Below, piece after piece: positions 57,301-64,000 of a DNA stretch of 64,000 bases. The DNA is from Notospermus geniculatus. Lineage: Eukaryota > Nemertea > Pilidiophora > Heteronemertea > Lineidae. A program made the position numbers and the translations under genes. The DNA is taken from NCBI GenBank assembly GCA_002633025.1, contig NMRB01000624.1, positions 249,317-313,316 of the forward strand, given 5' to 3'. How positions within the stretch are numbered: position 1 is the stretch's first letter; each line of letters opens with the position of its first letter. The notes beneath the pieces were generated by a model that had not been told where the DNA came from, did not search any database, and saw only the letters and a list, made by a program, of their open reading frames with translations.

Positions 57301-59456
57301 AAATCGGGGTGGGAGTTTAAAAATTAATCAGTTTCATTGGACGGTCTGTTCTTGGCCGCGCGATTTTAGAACAAATACAATACATCCATGTACATGTACA
57401 CACTCTTCGTTCAGTTAACGGGTCGGCAGCCTTCGAAAAACTTCGACAATCTTGAAGTTCGCGAAATCTTTCAGAGTTTTTCAGACATAATTTTTTTTTC
57501 TTTTCAGGTACTGCTGCTGAAGGACTGCAAATCGGCGATGACGTCAAATGTGATTTTCTGCTAAACATCCAGGTAAGAATCTCGGGAACAGGTGGAAATC
57601 CCCAAAGTAAAAATCCCCGATTGGGGATGTAGATAATTATTAAAAAAACATTTTTTTGCAAAAAGGGGAGAAAAAAATCGAAAAACTTCAATTGAATTGG
57701 GGATTTTTACCAATTGAGGATTTTTGCTTAGGGAATTTTTACCTTGGGATTCTATCTTGGGGATTTGACCTGCATTCAGAAATTGCGGTTACCTAGTGGT
57801 AGGCCCAGCGCCTCGTGTCCTACAAACAGCAGGTTTAATTATTCGTCGCCCTATCTCAAGCTGTGCACGAAAAATGTCGATCGACATACCGTATCAGCTG
57901 CAACATAAATTTGATTGAATATTTTTAACGCCATTATCTGCCCCATTTACATCAGCACATCATGTATTTACAGTGAGTGTTGTTCATGATCAGATGTTTT
58001 CGAGTACTTAATTATATTTAATGGAAGCAAGTACTCAGTTTATGGTCGCCGAGAAGGAGCGACGCAAATTATTTCCCCCAACGGTTGTTTGTTTAAAGTC
58101 ACACTGTATAGAGGGTATGCACGTGACGTCACTTCCTGTTTAGCCCTTAGTTTATGCCGCCATATTGGATGGAAGGTTTATCAGAAATTACTGAAGTTAA
58201 TGAGACCAAAAGCAAAATATTTTGTTGAACTATGCCTACTTCTAAAATCATTCAAACTTTCTGGTACATACATGTATATGTATTGGAGAATAAAATCACA
58301 TATTTTTCCAAAATTTTGCATTTAATACCTGTTTATCAGGCGTGAAAATTAGCAATTAACACTTTTTCCTAGTGGTTAGGAAAATTTGTAAAATTCATTT
58401 TTAATGTAATGTTTCGCTCCAGACTCGTGGCTAATTATGCATGAATGAGCTAATTATGCAAGGATTATGACGTACATGTAGGTGCATGTAGTTCCTTATT
58501 GTACGGAAAATAGCACTGGAAATTTCACACACATATTATAATAAGTATAATTTTACTACTTTCTTTTTTAGGTGCCTTCTGAAACAACTTTGGTCGCTGA
58601 GGAACCAGAGTCAGCCTGTCCTGGGTCCTGGCTGCTGAAAAAAACATCAGATGCGGCCGACAATTCAAGGGATAAGTTCATGGAAAATGGCCCTGAGGGC
58701 AATTCATATTTCGCCCCGCTAGCTCTCTCGAAGTATATTCAAAGCAAATTGGACCATATTGCCAAAGCGAAAAATTTCAAGGAAAATTTCCCGAAGGTTG
58801 AAAAAATCGAGCAGATTACTGGTGACGATGACGTCACGCTAAAGTTCAAGGTCACATTTACTTCCATCGGATTCAATAGAGGCGCTGTAGTGAAACCTAC
58901 AGCAGGGAATGGGCCAGTGTTTTCGTCGGCGGAATTTGAGATGCATTTGTTCCTAGGGATGAGTATTGGCCACAGGCGGTTTATGGCTCACAAGTCATGC
59001 CAGGAGCATTCCAATATGGCGGAATTTTCTCCGTTGCTATGGATACAGAGCTTCGCGCACGAGGAACGAGATAAGATACTGCAGTCAGAGCGAGGCTGCG
59101 TCAGAAGCTGTTTACGTTTATTGAAACACCTCGGATGCAGACGACCTGAATTCTTCGGGCCAATCACGCCGTTTGTTTACAAAACGGTGCTCTTCTACGT
59201 CATGGAGGTAAAGAAGTATCCACTGGAATGGCTGGATGAAAAAATGGCGGAGAGATTTCAAGATTTGATGGTGAAATTCGCCGAATTTTTGAAAGATAAA
59301 AAAATGGATGAATACCATTTGCGTCGGAAGGACAAAAAATGCGTCAATGTTTTGGTGCCGAGATACGACGACGATTTCTTGGAGAAACTTTCCGTGTATG
59401 TTGACGACATCAACAAAAAGGGGGAGCAGGGGTATATGGAACTATTTCAGTCGTAA
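51366..59456 (+). CDS. cGAS-like / Mab-21-fold protein with degenerate active site
   Basis: Exons 51366-51534, 57508-57572 and 58572-59456 join in matching phases (1, 0) to 372 residues plus TAA. An acceptor (TTTCTTTCAG) ends 2 bp before the ATG, implying an upstream 5' UTR exon. Residues 1-50 form the helical lead-in (LQVVLQKCLKDK). Splicing of exons 1 and 2 creates G57-T58, at the nucleotidyltransferase GS motif; 14 residues on, KCD (70-72) then FLLNIQVP aligns without gaps to the EFD...LEVP segment of human cGAS. The C-terminal lobe has SFAHEERDKIL, CLRLLKHLG, FVYKTVLFYV and FLKDKKMDEY, the helix pattern of cGAS and Mab-21 proteins. The cGAS zinc ribbon is absent. Known relatives sense cytosolic nucleic acid and make cyclic dinucleotides, or are developmental or membrane-linked pseudoenzymes (Mab-21, ITPRIP). 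With T for S and K for the first acid, catalysis is doubtful. The third acid may be E199 or E201. Confidence 0.8.
52307..52620. repeat. ~53-bp tandem array, six units
   Basis: Unit AAAGACGTTGGGCGGCGCTG, CAGTCGTCGGGACGATCT, CGAGTCGTAGCTGAG; copies differ by substitutions and small indels. Lies in intron 1 of the cGAS-like gene. Confidence 0.8.
52665..52745 (-). repeat. tRNA-like sequence (SINE head)
   Basis: The minus strand reads GCAGTGGTTGGAGTGTCGGA then GAGTTCGATTC, i.e. A- and B-box-like motifs ~40 nt apart. The stems are incomplete. Confidence 0.4.
53230..53648. repeat. Palindromic element with CGTACG-rich core
   Basis: AAAATGACGTACATCTGGCG / ATGTACATGTACGTCATTTT arms around a core of GGCGTAT/ATACGCC and CCGTACG units; the outer ends (TCCTGAAATACATTA, TTTTTCGTATGATTTGCGAA) match the 45,289-45,944 element. 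Confidence 0.65.
54260..54368. repeat. Foldback, CATCCTCCCACAGCAGG, copy 2 with 9-bp flanking repeat
   Basis: Flanked on both sides by GTCATACAG (54,251-54,259 and 54,369-54,377). The right arm has diverged, but the left matches copy 1 at 43,314. Confidence 0.65.
54723..55379. repeat. Large foldback, ~250-bp arms
   Basis: AGGCCTTATCGCACCTAGCA / TGCTAGGTGCGATAAGGCCT at the ends; AAGGCCCAACCATCAGCGCC and AACTAGCTACGTGGG are also inverted. The centre has TCGCGATCGC-type motifs. Confidence 0.75.
56008..56883. repeat. Foldback, GGTTACACCTG / GTAGTGTAACC ends, diverged
   Basis: Outer ends CGGTTACAC and GTGTAACC; ACCCGTGTTTTTCCAGAC pairs with GTGTTTTTCAGACACGGG-type sequence inverted near 56,790. 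Probably the family of the polymorphic insertion at 12,997-13,415. Confidence 0.5.
57573..58571 (+). other. Intron 2 of the cGAS-like gene
   Basis: GTAAGA donor, TTTCTTTTTTAG acceptor, phase 0. The first 200 bp contain repeats of GGGGATTTTTAC / AAAAATCCCC in both orientations. No further exon seen. Confidence 0.75.
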
Positions 59457-59577
59457 ATGACTCCAGACGCAGCTTTCACTCAAATTCGAGATTACANCAT
59501 GATATGTATTGCTTTGCTAATGGAATATTATGGCTTATAATGCACAAAGTATACAATGTACATGTATTTTATTGACA

Positions 59578-59920
59578 TTTAAAGGGAGACTCCACTCACT
59601 GCAAACTTTTGAATCTTTAACAATCCATGGAGACTATTGCCATGAGTTGTGATGTCACTAGTGTCAATAGGCTGACGACCTTTGTAGTGAATGAGCTAAT
59701 ACTGTGACTGCCTAGGCCTATTGGTTGTACCTTCATAAATATGCATTGAGCACATATGACATCATGTGTGCTGTGCAATGGCCCCCTTGGGATGCAATAA
59801 AAATACTTTTGCTGATTTAATACCAAATATGACATGTTGCAGATATCAATGAATTTGAATGTATTAACGATATTTCAAAAATTCAAAATTTTACACAATG
59901 AATGGAGTCTCCCTTTTAAA
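59578..59920. repeat. MITE in the 3' flank of the cGAS-like gene
   Basis: TTTAAAGGGAGACTCCACTC / AATGGAGTCTCCCTTTTAAA, 343 bp. The only AATAAA near the gene end (GCAATAAAAATAC, ~59,796) lies inside it, so the element may supply the polyadenylation signal. Confidence 0.65.
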
Positions 59921-60404
59921 GCGAATTGATCGTGCCAGTCAAAGTGTGCGAATAGGCTACACAGTCGGTCGCCGCCATCTTGGAAAAAACTAGAGGACTA
60001 CTCTGTATGGAACATTGTTCATAGTATACATGTAAATGCATAAGTGCATGACTGCAACGGCGGCATCATTCACTTTGGATACCATTCAGCACGCGGTAAA
60101 CCGCAGATTTTAGGCCTGTAACCGACCGCCTTCACTAAAACACAGAAATTTGTACATGTAATTCGAAATGGTGAATTTTGCGGGCCGCGAAATTATTCTT
60201 TGTATGTATCACTTTTACTGTCGCGACTGATTCCCTTTAAGATGCGACTGACTTTGAGATTATATTGGACACGTTTTATAAATGTGCTGTACATACACAA
60301 TATATTGATTTCTATCTTAATTCAAGCGCATGTTTCTTTTTTAACTAGGAAATTCATATACCAAAGGGAAAGTAAAACTGGAATTAACTAGTGAAAATTT
60401 TAAT

Positions 60405-60590
60405 AAGCAAGAAGTCAATCTCCAGAATTCACAAATTTTCGACCCCAACCGGGGTCTTTTTCAAGTGGAACTTTACAATCTGAAACTCTAGAAAAGACTG
60501 AGAAAAGAGTTTCAGATTGTAAAGTTCCACTTGAAAAAGACCCCGGTTGGGGTCGAAAATTCGTGAATTCTGGAGATTGACTTCTTGCTT
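60405..60590. repeat. Near-perfect palindrome, 186 bp
   Basis: AAGCAAGAAGTCAATCTCCA at the left, its complement at the right; CCCCAACCGGGG and AGTTTCAGATTGTAAAG in both arms. Spacer only ~15 bp around 60,497. Confidence 0.8.
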
Positions 60591-61068
60591 AGCACATTTT
60601 GTGTGTCAATTTTGTGCTTTTCTGTATCTTGGAGTGAAAAGTTTAAGATATTTATTTTCGACCGATGTATATTTGAAAATTTTGGGGAGCGGTGGGGGGG
60701 GGTGCTTTTTGATAATATTTCGATTCTAGTGAAGAAGGGAGAAGTTAGCTTTAAAGCGAAAGCGGGCAGCGGGAAAATTTGGTGTAACCGGTGTAATAGA
60801 ATGTAATGTCCCCCGGTATAGGATATCCCCCAACAATAGGTATACGGATTAAGCGGCATCGAGTTGGACTCTAGAGAGATCAAAGGCCGTATGCTCGGGC
60901 CGGACTTTAACCTAAAGTACAGCTGAAGTTGGACTTTCTCTTCTACCCTTGAAGCAAGTGAGCTGAGAAAAGTTAGACTTTAATGAAAGTCTGGCTGAAG
61001 TCCGACCCAAGCGTACGGACCCAAGACCCTTAATCCTGTCACAAACAATACAAGGAGACATCAGGATA
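60591..61068. other. No gene recognised
   Basis: The first ~50 bp (TGTGTCAATTTTGTGCTTTT) extend similarity with 37,750-37,785; the rest has no supported feature. Confidence 0.5.
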
Positions 61069-61240
61069 CACTGAAAAACTTTTCTTCACCAAAATGACGA
61101 ACTACGACATCGTTAACCTTAAGACCGCTTCGGGAACATGGGTCCTGGACTTGTCATTTTGACGAATTTAGAACCTCAGTTTGGTGCTAATGAAAACGAA
61201 CCTAAGTTCGTCATTTTGACGAAGAAAAGTTTTTCAGTGT
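61069..61240. repeat. Foldback, CACTGAAAAACTTTTCTTC ends
   Basis: CACTGAAAAACTTTTCTTCA / GAAGAAAAGTTTTTCAGTG, with ATGACGAAC / GTTCGTCAT inside. End sequence resembles the GTGTAACGTTTTTCAGTG family. Confidence 0.65.
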
Positions 61241-61567
61241 AACCGAAGCATTAGATTCTATCACGACGGGATGCTCCCACCCCCACCCACCCAGTTTTAC
61301 TAGCGTTTCTTTTTAAGAATGAGACTGTAGTGGAATTATCTTTTTAAATGTGTGGCCAGTGTTATTATGCAAATCAAGTGATCAGTTGCCATGGTCATAT
61401 TCTGCCATGGTGATTTTGTTTTCTATCTACATGTAAATGTATATATGTCCTCAGTGTGAGGCGAAAATGTAAAAAAAATCCACATTTGACTGAAAATGAA
61501 GGAAACAATACGCCAAAGTCACTGTAGTTGTAAGGTCACAGATATCTGGCATTGCCGGTGTGACAGG

Positions 61568-61760
61568 GAACAAAGTCCCCCTGGAATCAGAGTCCGGTCT
61601 TATTATTCAGCGAGGGAAGAAAATACATGGCTATGGAGCAAGGCTATCAAGGATACCGGTACACATGTACATGTACATGTACATGTATAGCCTTACAACA
61701 GCAGGCTATGGTTTGGCGGACTTGAATCCTTGGACGTTGATTCCTGTCATACCTGACTTC
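61568..61760. repeat. Repeat related to the interior of 3,843-4,113
   Basis: AATCAGAGTCCGGTCTTATT, TTCAGCGAGG, ACATGGCTATGGAG and GGACGTTGATTCCTGTCA occur in the same order as at 3,943-4,065. Includes a (ACATGT)n run at 61,661-61,688. Confidence 0.6.
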
Positions 61761-62131
61761 CGAATTCGGAGTGCAGCCGCATGGCAGATGTTGAAGTTTG
61801 AAGACACTGAAATCCGTGTGACTGTGTTCAAGCTTGAAGAGTGACAAAAACTGAATGAGCCTTCTGGACTTTCGTAGCCACGTGGGGATTCCCAACGTTT
61901 GTACTTTTTTTTATTGCGGATCAATGATCTGCGGACTCTAGACTATGTTCAAAGATTATCATGAACGTCGAATACTATGATTACATGTAATATATCAATG
62001 TAATTTGGTTCAAAACCATGCATTATGAACTTTTATTGAATTAAACAAATAAACGATGCTTTTCATGTAAACCATAGACCAAGGTTTTATTGTTGCGTTT
62101 TTCTGATTTTCGAAATCTTTCATTCGAAACC

Positions 62132-62309
62132 AGGTGTAAAGTTTTTCAGTGTTTCCGTGTGTCAGTGTTCCCCCTATTGTTCTGGAAACACTGGCAGATA
62201 GATCGACACGTTTCTCTCTGTGTCCTCCATTGTCGAGTCGCGGCTTATTCCGTCAGGCAATAGCAGGGGAACACTCGCAGATGGGGAGCACTGAAAAACG
62301 TTACACCGG
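62132..62309. repeat. MITE related to 10,020-10,194
   Basis: GGTGTAAAGTTTTTCAGTG / CACTGAAAAACGTTACACC, inverted orientation relative to the copy in block A, with GTCGAGTCGCGGCTTATTCC core. Confidence 0.75.
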
Positions 62310-63109
62310 CCGCTCCACTCCAAAATTTTTGGGCTCACGTATGCTCGTTCCTGGATTTCAAAACGATCGCCAAATGGAAGGAACAAGGGAAACTTGCATC
62401 CTCTTTTTACGGTCTTTCCATGCACTAATTAAGGTCGACCTCGTGCTCTAAGCTAACCTCAAAGCGGCCTCAAAGTCATTCTCAACCTGAAATTGCGTTG
62501 CACCAGCTCAAGAACATTGAAGATCTTGTGCACGAGAGGTCGTACTCACCTTTTATGTCGTACTCAGCAGCTGAAATCAACCTCAAACTCAATTTTAAGC
62601 ATCTCTGGTGGAACCGGGCCATGGACTAGCTCATATTCTGACCGTTGTTTACGTTCGCATCCGAATCAACAGCGACGCCATGATTGACAACCAACCAACC
62701 TATTTGCGGTACGCGGGCAAGATACCAGTCTACTTTTAGACCGCGGGGATTTCACTTGGGAATCCCCACTCATATTTCCATGTGGAATTATGCGATGTTT
62801 TTCCATTCAGAATAGCCTATGTAATCTCCCACCGGGATCTCCCCATTATATTACCAATCGACAAGCGGGCTCGACCTGTCTGGCATGTTGAGTGTCTCTT
62901 TCAATTGTTTCTTAATTTTTGTCTATCGGCCTTGGCTGAAAATAATGACGGGGAGACAAAGGTGGATAGGGTCAGCTGCACCGCCAGAGGATGCGGGGCG
63001 GAGATATCTCCTGGAGGCCCCGCTGCAGGTTCTTAACTGTTGGTCGCTGGTAGGATCTAAAATGTGTTACGTGAGTACGCATCTTTAATCCTCAAACAAA
63101 AATGACCAC
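62310..63109. other. No gene recognised
   Basis: No splice-supported exon and no repeat boundary that I can define. Confidence 0.45.
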
Positions 63110-63284
63110 GGCCGACCGCACAAAAAGTCCGATAGTGCTTACGGGGTTGGTTGCTGGTAGGCGCTGGTGTAGGCGAGTTTTTTTTCTTCTGCTCCCGTAG
63201 CAATTTCACGAGCAGCAGAAAACCACGCTATACCGGCATGGCCGGTACCATAAAAAAAGCAATCGGACTTTCTGTGCGGTCGGC
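63110..63284. repeat. MITE, GGCCGACCGCACA ends
   Basis: GGCCGACCGCACAAAAAGTC / GACTTTCTGTGCGGTCGGCC, with GAGTTTTTT and TTTCTTCTGC between. A relative of its left end is at 38,985-39,010. Confidence 0.75.
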
Positions 63285-63286
63285 CC

Positions 63287-63378
63287 AGGGGCCGTATTCA
63301 TAAACATACTTATCTTTTGGGTGGAACAAAGGATAAGTGTCATAATTAGACTTAAGTAGTTTTATGAATATGGGTCCA
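63287..63378. repeat. Short MITE, GGCCGTATTCATAAAC ends
   Basis: AGGGGCCGTATTCATAAACA / TTTATGAATATGGGTCC, ~90 bp, a possible short relative of 3,843-4,113 (shared TATTCATAA and ACTTAAGT). It directly abuts the preceding MITE. Confidence 0.65.
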
Positions 63379-63550
63379 GATGTCCCACGGACATTGTACT
63401 TACTTGTTGGCCTACATGAACTGTACACCCGTCACAATCCCAGGCACTCGGCCTGTCTAATGACCACTCTCAAATGTCATCATTCTGATTGCGTCCCGGG
63501 GATTGCGTCAGCACGGGACCGGCAATCCGATGGTTACATGTCCATTCACG

Positions 63551-63886
63551 TGTAGGCCTAAGGTAGTCGAAGATGAAGTCCACTTAGTGTGTAGCTGTAC
63601 ACAATTCTCATCACTGAAAGATGAATTTATTGCAGGACTGCAGGAAACTTTTAGGTCTCCCCTCAAGTCAATAGACTGGTTCTTTGAATTGCTTAATTCT
63701 ACTAATATTGATACAGTTATAAAAACCCAATTTATCAACACAATTTCCAAAATCACAAGAAAGACCCAACCTGCAAAATTAACCCTTTCCTGCACTCCTC
63801 AATACATGTATTTTCATCTCGCTATTCATTGTTTATGTACACATAAAAAGACTCTACCCTTTATATACATATATGTACATGTATAA
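63551..63886 (+). mobile_element. Degraded retroelement coding fragment
   Basis: An open frame reads VEDEVHLVCSCTQFSSLKDEF then IDWFFELLN; a C..VEDE.H...C...F signature like this is common near the C-terminus of non-LTR retrotransposon polyproteins. The frame upstream is broken and no reverse transcriptase core is present in the window. Confidence 0.45.
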
Positions 63887-64000
63887 TCTATTTCTCACTA
63901 TTATCATAAACTAGCAAAGTACCCGTCCTACGGACGGGCAGAGGTGTCACCATAGGGAGTAAGGATGCCGCCATGAAGTAGATGCCAAAGACATACTGTA

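Larger units (their letters stand above)
51535..57507 (+). other. Intron 1 of the cGAS-like gene
   Basis: 5,973 bp with GTAAGA donor and TTTTCAG acceptor. It holds a 53-bp tandem array, a tRNA-like head and at least four foldbacks (53,230-53,648; 54,260-54,368; 54,723-55,379; 56,008-56,883). No additional exon is recognised: the direct join restores a continuous fold alignment. Confidence 0.75.

Overview
The window is eukaryotic, intron-rich and full of short non-autonomous transposons. It shows GT-AG introns, MAM and PAN domains, an r-opsin-type GPCR, an ANKRD34-like protein and a cGAS/Mab-21-fold protein. The palindromes TACATGTA and TAGGCCTA recur throughout. Together these suggest an invertebrate deuterostome (hemichordate, echinoderm or cephalochordate); I cannot separate these from sequence alone. 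Single N characters and near-identical neighbouring copies suggest a draft assembly of a very polymorphic genome in which haplotypes were not fully merged.

Layout. (1) 1-7,674, + strand: the 3' part of a MAM-domain gene, nine exons with consistent phases, ending in a TAA. Its second MAM domain is interrupted by a cysteine-rich PAN/Apple-like domain carried on one symmetric phase 1-1 exon. (2) 5,651-8,671: the last intron carries contigs that overlap without being merged; a 672-bp N gap follows the gene. (3) 8,788-17,699: the same ~4-5 kb block twice, joined by one N, differing by at least three foldback insertions. (4) 19,031-23,808, - strand: three exons of an opsin-like GPCR (TM1 to TM5), with an in-frame TGA after TM5 and no recognisable TM6/TM7 in the window. 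(5) 24,000-32,400: no convincing gene, but many foldback elements (MITEs), several nested. (6) 32,676-34,798, - strand: an ANKRD34-like ankyrin-repeat protein, probably one coding exon, with an apparent frame break and an internal 56-residue duplication. (7) 35,500-51,200: repeats (foldbacks, SINE-like copies, a Tc1-type terminus, a 36-bp minisatellite). (8) 51,364-59,456, + strand: a three-exon gene for a 372-residue cGAS-like/Mab-21-fold protein whose GS motif reads GT and whose first catalytic acid position reads K. (9) 59,457-64,000: more foldbacks and a degraded retroelement coding fragment.

The genes do not form a pathway or cluster; they are ordinary separate neighbours. The best candidates for new biology are the split MAM domain with an inserted PAN exon, the probable cGAS-like pseudoenzyme with its repeat-packed first intron, and the natural record of transposon insertions preserved in the duplicated haplotypes. 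All family assignments were made by reading motifs, without database searches.
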